64,000 bases of DNA from Arthrobacter sp. 9V (GTDB taxonomy: Bacteria; Actinomycetota; Actinomycetes; Actinomycetales; Micrococcaceae). Location of the stretch: positions 2,475,016 through 2,539,015 of the forward strand of contig NZ_LR732912.1 in assembly GCF_902506065.1 (NCBI RefSeq), read 5' to 3'. The position numbers were made by a program, and so were the translations under genes. A model generated the notes under the pieces. That model saw nothing but the letters and a program-made list of their open reading frames with translations. It made no database searches and was not told the DNA's origin. How positions within the stretch are numbered: position 1 is the first letter of the stretch; each line of letters starts with the position of its first letter. Below, one piece after another: positions 8,514 to 15,457 of the stretch.

Positions 8514-9601
8514 GCGCGGCCTCCTGTTGCATCGGCAAGACGGCGCTGCACAATTTCCCGAGCTGCCATTGCCGGGGTTTTCGAACCATCCCGTGCTGTG
8601 CTGAGCATCTCGGTGACCGCGGCGCCGATCATTGCAATTCGGGTAGTTACGTCTTCTACGCCTGGATCGCAGACCTCGGATGAGACCTGAATCAAGCCAC
8701 CGGCATTGGCAACGTAATCGGGTATCCAGAGGGTGCCCTGTGAGTGGAGTTGGCTTTCACCCTCCGCAGTCAATAATTGATTATTGGCAGCACCACAAAC
8801 CAATCGCGCCCTCAGGGAGGGGATTGTCGTTTCGTTCAGGGTGGCTCCCAAAGCACAAGGAGCGTAGACGTCGATTTCCTGATCCAGTACTGCAGACGCT
8901 GTGGCTATCCCGGGATTAGCTTGGACGGTGCGCTCCACCGCCTCGGGGTCACGATCGGCAAGGACCACTTTCGCACCTGCGTCCACGAGCAGACGGACAA
9001 GCTGGCCCCCAACCTTTCCCGCACCTTCTACACCGACGCTGCGTCCCGAAAGCCCCGCACTGCCCCAAAGGTGTACCGCGCCGGCTTGCATGGCCGAGTA
9101 CACACCCAAGGCCGTAGAAAACCCGCTGTCTCCGGATCCTCCCGTGTTGCGGCCTACCACCCAACGGGTTTGGGAACCAATGATGTCCATGTCGGACGCC
9201 GTCGTCCCCACGTCCCCTGCAGTGATGTATCCGCCCGCAAACATGTCCACGAACCTGCCGTACGCTTCAAGCAGCTCCCGAGACTTTTCAGTCCGGGGGT
9301 CCCCGATGATTACCGCTTTGCCACCGCCAAGCGGAAGTCCAGCAGCGGCTGCCTTGAGCGTCATTCCCTCGGACAACCGCAGGACATCTGTGAGGGCTTC
9401 CTTTTCATCCCTGTAGGGAAAGAAGCGTGTTCCCCCCAGTGCCGGGCCGAGGGAAGAGTCGTGGATCGCCACGATCGCCCTCAGTCCCGTATCTCTGTCA
9501 CGAATGATCCGTACGAGTTCGTGACCGCTGGTCTGATCAACGTCGACGTCGAAGGTACCGTCCCTGCCCATGTCGGGCTTGATCAATAACGCCGCATACA
9601 C
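8510..9601 (-). CDS. Leucine/valine-type amino acid dehydrogenase
   Basis: NAD-dependent oxidative deamination of branched-chain amino acids to 2-oxoacids, feeding the E1/E2 complex downstream. From the GTG at 9601 it has 363 residues, the normal size. Substrate lysines are visible in GMTLKAAAAGLP (Lys83) and LPLGGGKAVI (Lys95), AGDVGTT follows, and the Rossmann motif is GVEGAGKVGG. The GTG was chosen because it has a perfect GGAGG six bases upstream; the frame runs 32 codons further but that part crosses the operator at 9625 and looks non-coding. First gene of the ten-gene operon. Leucine versus valine, isoleucine or phenylalanine preference cannot be told by eye. Confidence 0.9.
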   Translation of the reverse strand: MYAALLIKPDMGRDGTFDVDVDQTSGHELVRIIRDRDTGLRAIVAIHDSSLGPALGGTRFFPYRDEKEALTDVLRLSEGMTLKAAAAGLPLGGGKAVIIGDPRTEKSRELLEAYGRFVDMFAGGYITAGDVGTTASDMDIIGSQTRWVVGRNTGGSGDSGFSTALGVYSAMQAGAVHLWGSAGLSGRSVGVEGAGKVGGQLVRLLVDAGAKVVLADRDPEAVERTVQANPGIATASAVLDQEIDVYAPCALGATLNETTIPSLRARLVCGAANNQLLTAEGESQLHSQGTLWIPDYVANAGGLIQVSSEVCDPGVEDVTTRIAMIGAAVTEMLSTARDGSKTPAMAAREIVQRRLADATGGRA

Positions 9602-9624
9602 GTGGTGCCTCCTGATGCCGGATA

Positions 9625-9636
9625 ATTGGATCCAAT
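9625..9636. promoter_or_regulatory. Perfect palindrome ATTGGATCCAAT, putative GntR operator (site 1)
   Basis: Twelve-base perfect palindrome between the divergent dehydrogenase operon and the Lrp-type gene, 12 bases upstream of the dehydrogenase ribosome site. It is the cleanest of five copies in the window (others at 10283, 12191, 12995 and 14883). To my knowledge the same sequence is the operator of VanR, a GntR/FCD repressor of Caulobacter. The GntR/FCD protein encoded at 12240 is the obvious local candidate to bind it; an Lrp protein would usually prefer a longer, looser site. Confidence 0.75.
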
Positions 9637-9674
9637 ATGGATCTGTTCCACAATCGTGATGTAAGCATGGTGAT

Positions 9675-10274
9675 ATGGTCAACACATTCGTTAGCAACTA
9701 TACGAATCGTCCACTTGGCGCGATGCACTCGAAGGGGCAGCTGAACAAAATGATCACCATTGACAAGCTTGACGCCGAACTCCTCAAGCGGCTGCACAGT
9801 AAGGCCAGGGTGGGAGTAGCGGAACTGGCAGTGCAACTGCGAATTTCACGGAATACGGTTCTGGGAAGACTTCAACGGCTGGAAGGCGCAGGCATACTCA
9901 AGGGATTCGCCCCTGTGATGGACTTGGAGGCAGCGGGCATCCCCGTCCAAGCCTTCATTGGCTTGGAATTGGACCAGCGCCAGCTCGCAAAGGTGGTCGA
10001 TGCACTCAGCAGGATCCCGGAGGTTCTTGAAGTCACTACGCAGGCAGGACGCGAAGACCTCATGGTCCGGGTTGCCTCCACCACCCTGCAGGGAGTTCAG
10101 TCCGCTGCAGCCAGAATGGTGGACATTCCCGGCGTTCGGCACACCAACACAACGCTTACGGTCTCCACCCCGCTGCCCTATCGGGTTCAACCACTCCTGG
10201 ATCATCTCACTAAGGACTTAGGATGGGGCCGATCCACTCCCCTTCCCGCCAGCGCGGAAGTAGACGAGAACTAG
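9675..10274 (+). CDS. Lrp/AsnC-family transcriptional regulator
   Basis: Amino-acid-responsive DNA-binding protein, here divergent from the branched-chain amino acid operon and probably its regulator, as bkdR is in pseudomonads. An N-terminal winged helix-turn-helix (LDAELLKRL, then VAELAVQLRISRNTVLGRLQRLEGAGIL) is followed by an RAM/AsnC ligand domain. Three in-frame ATGs are possible: 9675, 9723 and 9750. The last puts the start just before the IDKLDAELL helix and has GAAGGGG 13 bases upstream, so a 174-residue product from 9750 is quite likely. The longest form is listed because the shorter ones lack a well-spaced ribosome site. Confidence 0.88.
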   Translation: MVNTFVSNYTNRPLGAMHSKGQLNKMITIDKLDAELLKRLHSKARVGVAELAVQLRISRNTVLGRLQRLEGAGILKGFAPVMDLEAAGIPVQAFIGLELDQRQLAKVVDALSRIPEVLEVTTQAGREDLMVRVASTTLQGVQSAAARMVDIPGVRHTNTTLTVSTPLPYRVQPLLDHLTKDLGWGRSTPLPASAEVDEN

Positions 10275-10282
10275 ACTCACAA

Positions 10283-10321
10283 ATTGGATCCAAAAATGGA
10301 AAAATTGAATACACTAGGCTC
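10283..10321 (+). promoter_or_regulatory. Operator ATTGGATCCAAA and probable leaderless promoter (site 2)
   Basis: The operator copy at 10283-10294 differs from the perfect palindrome by one base. A -10-like TACACT lies at 10310-10315, and the ATG of the following gene begins at 10322, seven bases later, where transcription would start. No ribosome site precedes that ATG, so a leaderless transcript is likely. The operator covers the position of the -35 element. The distance from operator centre to -10 (21.5 bases) is identical at the 12995 site. Confidence 0.6.
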
Positions 10322-12136
10322 ATGACGCACACAGGTTTTGCAACGAAATACACGACGGCGGCTGCGACGCCTACCCGGCCCACTCTTCGGGGCTCGTTCG
10401 GCATGAGCGCCTCCACCCATTGGCTGGCTACGGCGAGTGCCCAGTCTGTTTTGGAGCGTGGGGGCAACGCGTTCGACGCAGCCGTAGCGGCTGGCTTCGT
10501 GCTGCACGTCGTTGAACCCCACCTCAACGGGCCTGCTGGTGACATGGTGGCGCTCTACGCACCCAGGGGCCGGGATCCGCGCGTTCTGATGGGTCAGGGA
10601 CCAGCTCCGGCGAGAGCCACTATTCAGCACTTTACCGCGGAGGGTCTCGATTCAGTGCCTGGTGCCGGAGCGCTTGCGGCAGCTGTCCCGGCGGCCGTCG
10701 AAGCCTGGATGACATTGCTGGCCGACCACGGAACGTGGGAATTGGCAGAAGTGCTCGAGTACGCCATCCACTACGCAGAGAATGGTCACCCTTTAGGTCA
10801 TCAAGCGGCGGCAGTGATCGGCACCATGGCAGTGCATTTTGAGCAACACTGGCCTACTTCCGCGTCGCTTTGGATCCCGGACCAGAAACTTCCGGCAGCG
10901 GGGGACAACGTCAAAAATGTAGCTTACGCCAATGTCCTGAAACGATTGGTTGAAGCCGGTAGCGCGGCTAATACGCGCCAGGGCAGGATCCGTGAATCCC
11001 TCAAGGAGTGGAAGGAAGGTTTTGTCGCCCAAGCCCTTACCACTTTCGCACGCAGGCCCCATAGGCACTCGTCCGGAACAGATCACGCGGGAGTTATCGG
11101 CCTCAGTGACTTCTCTGACTTCAACGTCTGCAGCGAAGAACCGGTATCCATGGACTTCCGTGGAACGACTGTTGTCAAAGCGGGTTTCTGGTCGCAGGGA
11201 CCGGTACTTTTGCAGTGTCTGGCTATCCTTAAGAATTTCGACGATGAACATTTGGATCCATCAACAGCCCTCGGCGCCCACACCATCATCGAAGCACTGA
11301 AGCTCGCCATGGCTGACCGGGATTCCTTTTACGGTGACTCGCGCGCGGAGCCGGCCGATCTCACAGCCTTGTACTCCGACGCATACGGCAGGGACCGGGC
11401 TCAGCTCATTTCGGACTATGCATCAAAGGACTTCCGGCCGGGAGCTTTGCCCGGAATCCCTGCGCACAGGCCCCCACTTGTTAATGCCCTTGATTCGACC
11501 TCCGCGCTGGGCGCCGGCGAACCCACCGTCCGGATAACGGGCGAAACCCGGGGAGACACTTGCCATCTGGACGTCGTCGACAGATACGGAAACATGGTCA
11601 GCGCGACGCCATCGGGCGGCTGGTTACAGTCCTCCCCCGCGATCCCCGAGTTGGGCTTCGCCCTCGGGACGCGACTGCAGATGACGTGGCTGGACGAATC
11701 CTCGCCTTCGGCACTCCGTCCAGGGGCCAGGCCCCGAACGACACTAAGCCCCACGCTGCTGATGCGAGATGGCCGTGTGGTCGCTTCCTTGGGATCGCCG
11801 GGCGGTGATCAACAGGATCAGTGGCAGCTGCTCTATCTACTCAGGACGCTTGTAGGAGGGTATGCGCCCCAAGAAGCGATAGATGCACCGACATTCCACA
11901 CCAGCGCCCTGGCCAGTTCGTTCTGGCCACGAACGTGGAACGCACTGGGTGTCATTGCCGAGTCTCGTCTTCAGCCTGAGGTCCTGGCCGAGTTAAGGGA
12001 AAGGGGCCACGACGTGACCGTGGTCGACGCCTGGTCCCTGGGGCGCCTATCGACGGTCCTCAGGGATCCCGGGACCGGTCAAGTCAGTGCGGCCGCAAAC
12101 CCACGAGGCAATCAGGGCTACGCCGCCGGTAGATGA
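10322..12136 (+). CDS. Gamma-glutamyltransferase family protein
   Basis: Ntn-hydrolase of the gamma-glutamyltranspeptidase family, which self-cleaves into two subunits and cuts or transfers amide-linked acyl groups. The conserved start region NAFDAAVAAGFVLHVVEPH, the cleavage/nucleophile site GDTCHLDVVDRYGNMVS (Thr413) and the GSPGGDQQDQW segment are clear in 604 residues. No signal peptide is visible, so it is probably cytoplasmic, unlike classical periplasmic or secreted enzymes. The ATG at 10322 fits a leaderless promoter; an upstream in-frame start at 10223 overlaps the Lrp gene and is disfavoured. Members of this family also include acylases, so the true substrate may be a gamma-glutamylated or acylated amine. 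Confidence 0.85.
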   Translation: MTHTGFATKYTTAAATPTRPTLRGSFGMSASTHWLATASAQSVLERGGNAFDAAVAAGFVLHVVEPHLNGPAGDMVALYAPRGRDPRVLMGQGPAPARATIQHFTAEGLDSVPGAGALAAAVPAAVEAWMTLLADHGTWELAEVLEYAIHYAENGHPLGHQAAAVIGTMAVHFEQHWPTSASLWIPDQKLPAAGDNVKNVAYANVLKRLVEAGSAANTRQGRIRESLKEWKEGFVAQALTTFARRPHRHSSGTDHAGVIGLSDFSDFNVCSEEPVSMDFRGTTVVKAGFWSQGPVLLQCLAILKNFDDEHLDPSTALGAHTIIEALKLAMADRDSFYGDSRAEPADLTALYSDAYGRDRAQLISDYASKDFRPGALPGIPAHRPPLVNALDSTSALGAGEPTVRITGETRGDTCHLDVVDRYGNMVSATPSGGWLQSSPAIPELGFALGTRLQMTWLDESSPSALRPGARPRTTLSPTLLMRDGRVVASLGSPGGDQQDQWQLLYLLRTLVGGYAPQEAIDAPTFHTSALASSFWPRTWNALGVIAESRLQPEVLAELRERGHDVTVVDAWSLGRLSTVLRDPGTGQVSAAANPRGNQGYAAGR

Positions 12137-12190
12137 CCTTCCTTCTCTGCGCTGCTTCAGTCACTACATCCCTACAGGTATTTGATTCAG

Positions 12191-12202
12191 ATAGGATCCA
12201 AT
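12191..12202. promoter_or_regulatory. Operator-like ATAGGATCCAAT (site 3), in front of the GntR gene
   Basis: One-mismatch copy of the ATTGGATCCAAT palindrome 38 bases before the GntR/FCD start codon. A -10-like TAGCAT follows at 12217-12222, 20.5 bases from the operator centre. This position suggests autoregulation by the GntR protein. Confidence 0.65.
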
Positions 12203-12239
12203 TGACTGAAATGCGTTAGCATCGATCTTGGAGGACCCA

Positions 12240-12965
12240 ATGACTGACCCCACTGACAGTGACACCCGCCTTCAACCAACCGAAGGGCGGGCACGCACCG
12301 TCGACTTTCTGGTCAACGCACTTCAGGAACGAATTAGCGACGGCGAGTTCGGTGTCGGGTCGTGGATTCGGCAGGAGAGATTGGCCGAAGAATTCGGGGT
12401 CAGCCGGATGCCAATACGCGAAGCGCTCCACCGACTCCAGGCACTCGGCGTCGTCGAGATTGTCGCAAACCGTGGCGCCCGCGTGAAGATGCCCTCCATG
12501 CGCGATATTGCAGAGGCCTTTGAGGTTCGTGGCGTACTTGAAGGCCATGCGGCATTCCGCGCGGCACGCGGCTGCACTCAGGCCGAAATGGACAAGCTCC
12601 ATGAGGCAGGGCAATGGTTTGAAGCGGCCGCCGAAGAAGCGCGCAAGGGATTCAACGAGAAGGCCAAGGAACTTTGGTACAAAGCCAATGAGCTCTTCCA
12701 TGGCACCGTTATCCAAGCTTCCGGCAACAGGCAGCTCAGCTTGAGCATCAACGCCCTGCATCACCGGATGCCGAGAAACCTGACATGGTCAGCGCTCGGA
12801 GGGGACCCTCGATTGCTCAGCGACAATGCAGAAGAGCACGTGCGCATCGCGGACGCAATCGAAGAACGGGACTCCGAACTTGCGCGCAAACTGACCATTG
12901 AGCACAGCGCCCGGGCACGGGAACTTGTCGAAATTCACGTGGGATCACAAACGCAACAAGGCTGA
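12240..12965 (+). CDS. GntR-family regulator with FCD effector domain
   Basis: Repressor-type regulator. The winged helix-turn-helix covers about residues 15-85, with RQERLAEEFGVSRMPIREALHRLQ as its recognition helix region. The C-terminal all-helical FCD domain carries NELFHGTVIQASGN and EEHVRIADAI, which hold the usual metal/ligand histidines. The ATG at 12240 is preferred, with GGAGG six bases upstream; a TTG at 12228 would start inside the ribosome site. Its own promoter region contains a copy of ATTGGATCCAAT, and four more copies flank neighbouring genes, so this protein is the likely local regulator. The inducer is unknown; FCD proteins often bind carboxylic acids. Confidence 0.93.
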   Translation: MTDPTDSDTRLQPTEGRARTVDFLVNALQERISDGEFGVGSWIRQERLAEEFGVSRMPIREALHRLQALGVVEIVANRGARVKMPSMRDIAEAFEVRGVLEGHAAFRAARGCTQAEMDKLHEAGQWFEAAAEEARKGFNEKAKELWYKANELFHGTVIQASGNRQLSLSINALHHRMPRNLTWSALGGDPRLLSDNAEEHVRIADAIEERDSELARKLTIEHSARARELVEIHVGSQTQQG

Positions 12966-12994
12966 CAGTTACTGCGGTCATAACTTTGAGTCAT

Positions 12995-13033
12995 TTTGGA
13001 TCCAATTCTCGCCGCTTTGGATATCATTAGCTT
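12995..13033 (+). promoter_or_regulatory. Operator TTTGGATCCAAT and probable leaderless promoter (site 4)
   Basis: The operator copy at 12995-13006 is followed by a -10-like TATCAT at 13022-13027 and by an ATG at 13034, exactly the seven-base spacing seen at site 2. The operator-to--10 distance, 21.5 bases, is also the same, which supports a real shared promoter design with the operator lying over the -35 region. Confidence 0.6.
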
Positions 13034-13114
13034 ATGACATATTCAGTTGATAGCTCCTTTACGATGACCCACCCCCTCCGCCGGCTCACTGACTTGAGCG
13101 GGGCGGAACTGTGA
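13034..13114 (+). CDS. Possible 26-residue leader ORF
   Basis: Short reading frame starting MTYSVDSSF and ending DLSGAEL. Its ATG lies at the predicted transcription start of site 4, so it would be translated leaderless. Its stop TGA at 13112-13114 overlaps the GTG of the DUF1275 gene at 13111 (GTGA). The simplest role is to deliver ribosomes to a gene that lacks a strong ribosome site. The product itself shows no recognisable motif. Evidence is positional only. Confidence 0.4.
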   Translation: MTYSVDSSFTMTHPLRRLTDLSGAEL

Positions 13115-13827
13115 AAGCTAGAAATCGCCCCAAGGTGGCGACGATTCACCTTTGGCTGATGCTGGGTTTGACGTTCTCCACCGGGGTGGCCGACGCCGTG
13201 GGATACCTAGGCCTCGACAAAGTCTTCACCGGCAACATGACAGGGAATGTGGTCATCCTTGGTATGGCCCTGGCCGGCGCGGATGGACTACCGATTGTTG
13301 GCCCCGCCGTTGCGCTCGGGGGGTTTATGGCCGGCGCAGCAATAGCCGGGCGCGCACTTCGAGGGCTGAAAGCAGCATGGTCCGCCGTCACCACCGGGAT
13401 CCTGCTGGGTGTAGGCCTGGCCCTGACCGCACTGGCTGTATATCTGGGGCTTGAGTCCGCCGGAGCCCCGGAATTGAGCGAGATTGCCGTCGCTGCGGTC
13501 ATGGCAACGACGATGGGTGCCCAAGCCGCCGCAGCCCGACACCTGGGTGTCAAAGATGTCACTACGGTGGTCGTCACTTCGACCATTACCGGGCTCTCTG
13601 CGGATTCTTGGTTGGCGGCCCGCATCTCCCAACCGTGGCCGCGGCGCCTACTGGCGGTTTTGCTCATCAGTGCCGGCGCAGCGGTCGGCGCGGTTCTGTT
13701 GACAGTGCACCTGGCCCTTGGCATCGCCCTTTCAGCAGCAATCACCCTCGTCGCAGCTGTCGTCGGCCATCTTTCGGGGCGGCCGACGCCGGTGCCCGAG
13801 TCGCAAACTCAGGTCGCCGCACTTTAG
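13111..13827 (+). CDS. DUF1275 (YoaK-like) membrane protein
   Basis: Integral membrane protein of the DUF1275 family, 238 residues, with about six hydrophobic segments. The diagnostic N-terminal stretch SFSTG-like TFSTGVADAVGYL and FTGNMTGNVVILG is present. Members are proposed transporters but no substrate is firmly established to my knowledge. The GTG start is coupled to the short upstream frame at 13034 and sits in the GntR operator cluster, so it is probably expressed with the nearby catabolic genes. It is convergent with the DapA-like gene, with only 11 bases between the stops. Confidence 0.85.
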   Translation: MKARNRPKVATIHLWLMLGLTFSTGVADAVGYLGLDKVFTGNMTGNVVILGMALAGADGLPIVGPAVALGGFMAGAAIAGRALRGLKAAWSAVTTGILLGVGLALTALAVYLGLESAGAPELSEIAVAAVMATTMGAQAAAARHLGVKDVTTVVVTSTITGLSADSWLAARISQPWPRRLLAVLLISAGAAVGAVLLTVHLALGIALSAAITLVAAVVGHLSGRPTPVPESQTQVAAL

Positions 13828-13838
13828 CCGCACCGAGC

Positions 13839-14768
13839 TCACATATATCCATAAAAACGGCTGTGCGGATCGAAGGCCGCCGACCACGAGCTGGCCGGCG
13901 GCCTGACCCCAGCGAATTCGATGATGCCCTGCCGGCGCCAATGCTCTTTTCGGATTGCTACACTCGTCCCCGGCTGGGTTTCAAAATTAATGAGCCCGGA
14001 AATTTCCCCGATGAGGGCGGCGGCGCGACTTTCATTACCTGACTGCCACGCCGCCATGGCCGCGGCAAGCACCTCCGGACGGGTGATCCCGGCAGCCATT
14101 CCAACTGCTCCAGCGCGAAGATCCTCCACCAAACCCAACCCCCCGAAGCCCCCGATGAGGCGACACGACGTTGTAGCCGCCAGATACTGAATGGTCGCAA
14201 ACGTAGGCTCAGCCTCGCATTTGATACCTGCGATGAAATCCAAGCCTGCAACGGCCGTCGAGAGATCCTCGGCGCTGATCCGGACGCCCGTGGCACGCGG
14301 TAGATCCTGAACCAGGATCGGCAGCCCCGTAGCCCGGTGGACGCCCTGAAGATGACCGCGGAATGTCGCTGAGTCGCTACTGGTAACCGGCACCATGATC
14401 GCCGAGAGTTGCCCCCGCAAGGCTCGCGCCAGCTGCCCGGCTTCCAGCAACGCTTCACTTTCGCTCACCGACATAACCGACCCTACTACCGGTATTTTGC
14501 CGGCAGCCTCCGCAATCACTTCCATCGACAGCAGCTTCTCACTCATGGAGAGGCTACCCGGCTCGGCGATAACACCAAGGCCTACCAGCGTTGTACATCC
14601 TCGCTCGACCAGCGTCAGCGCCAGCTGCCCCAGCGAATTCTCATCAACCCCCTTCAGATCCGCTAGGAATGGCGTTGCAACCATGCCCCATAGATCCAAG
14701 GGAGGTTCTGCGGTCGGACCGGCGCCGGTCCGGGATGCTTCTGCGTTCGTCAAGTTCTTTCCCATCAT
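13839..14768 (-). CDS. Dihydrodipicolinate synthase/N-acetylneuraminate lyase superfamily protein
   Basis: Class I aldolase-type TIM barrel that acts through a lysine Schiff base, usually on pyruvate or a 2-oxoacid. The Schiff-base lysine is visible in FIAGIKCEAEP (Lys183 counted from ATG 14768). The usual YNxP tyrosine position reads QDLP (Gln154) and the GTTGE-type loop reads GLGVIAE, so the chemistry may differ from DapA and lysine biosynthesis is unlikely. The frame extends to a TTG at 14819 but that extension has no family similarity; the paired ATGs at 14768/14765 are preferred although no strong ribosome site precedes them. Divergent from the cupin gene across operator site 5. Confidence 0.82.
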   Translation of the reverse strand: MMGKNLTNAEASRTGAGPTAEPPLDLWGMVATPFLADLKGVDENSLGQLALTLVERGCTTLVGLGVIAEPGSLSMSEKLLSMEVIAEAAGKIPVVGSVMSVSESEALLEAGQLARALRGQLSAIMVPVTSSDSATFRGHLQGVHRATGLPILVQDLPRATGVRISAEDLSTAVAGLDFIAGIKCEAEPTFATIQYLAATTSCRLIGGFGGLGLVEDLRAGAVGMAAGITRPEVLAAAMAAWQSGNESRAAALIGEISGLINFETQPGTSVAIRKEHWRRQGIIEFAGVRPPASSWSAAFDPHSRFYGYM

Positions 14769-14882
14769 GGAAGTGCTTCGCGCCTCTGGTGGCACCAAGC
14801 ACCCAGGCGACAGAAACAAACGGTGAATTTTCCGTGACGGGTTGACGCCGCCACCGGATGCGTGCGATATTCGTCACATCAA

Positions 14883-14894
14883 ATCGGATCCAAT
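14883..14894. promoter_or_regulatory. Operator-like ATCGGATCCAAT (site 5)
   Basis: One-mismatch copy of the ATTGGATCCAAT palindrome between the divergent DapA-like and cupin genes. A second inverted repeat of related half-sites, TCCAA-tcc-TTGGA, lies close by at 14909-14921. No convincing -10 element at the standard distance could be picked on the plus strand; TATCGC at 14869-14864 is a weak candidate for the minus-strand gene. Confidence 0.55.
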
Positions 14895-14978
14895 TCTACA
14901 CATTTACATCCAATCCTTGGAATCGAAGCGGCCCTGTAGCAGCTCGCTCCGGCCAAGAACGGATCGACCAGGAGAGTC

Positions 14979-15386
14979 ATGACGGACGCACAGGGCACAT
15001 ACCCTCCCACCCCTGGAGACAAACTGATCTTCGAAAACGAGAGGGTCCGGGTGTGGTCGATGACCATCCCCGCCCACGGCATGTTCGATTACCACCAGCA
15101 TTTCCACGACCATGTGATCCTCTGGCCCGAAAACGGACACGTCCAAGGCCAGGAGCTTGGAGATGACGATTGGTCACTGGAACAAGTCGCCCAGCCCGGA
15201 TACGTCGCTTTCAAGACTGTCGGTTCATCAGGACCGCTTGTTCCTCACAGGGTCCGAAGCCTCGACGATCATGCAACGACGCACTACATCATCGAGCTCA
15301 TCAGCGAAGAGTCCCCCAGCGCAACGGATTTGCCCACAGTCGCCAACGACTTGGGCAAAGTCACCGACTTACGCAACAGGTACTGA
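14979..15386 (+). CDS. Small cupin-like protein
   Basis: A 135-residue single-domain protein with a cupin-type beta-barrel signature: FENERVRVWSMTIPAHG then a histidine-rich metal region (His33, His39, His41, His43, His45) and a second barrel half with PGYVAFK and HRV. Such proteins bind a metal and often act as small hydrolases, isomerases or sensors; nothing visible fixes the substrate. The ATG at 14979 has an AGGAG site. It precedes the amino-acid permease, with a hairpin between them. Confidence 0.7.
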   Translation: MTDAQGTYPPTPGDKLIFENERVRVWSMTIPAHGMFDYHQHFHDHVILWPENGHVQGQELGDDDWSLEQVAQPGYVAFKTVGSSGPLVPHRVRSLDDHATTHYIIELISEESPSATDLPTVANDLGKVTDLRNRY

Positions 15387-15413
15387 TTCGCTCCAGGGCC
15401 CTACCAGCCATCA

Positions 15414-15435
15414 CCCGCCCTCCCCAACGGGCGGG
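15414..15435 (+). terminator. GC-rich intercistronic hairpin
   Basis: CCCGCCC (15414-15420) pairs with GGGCGGG (15429-15435) around an eight-base loop, between the cupin and permease genes. There is no T-run, so it may stabilise or attenuate the message rather than stop it. Confidence 0.4.
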
Positions 15436-15457
15436 AACACTTTAGGAGTAAGAAAAT

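Noticed and set aside
11252..11263. TTGGATCC-like match inside the gamma-glutamyltransferase gene
   Set aside because: Lies within coding sequence, matches only part of the palindrome and has no promoter nearby. Several other plain GGATCC sites in genes were dismissed for the same reason.
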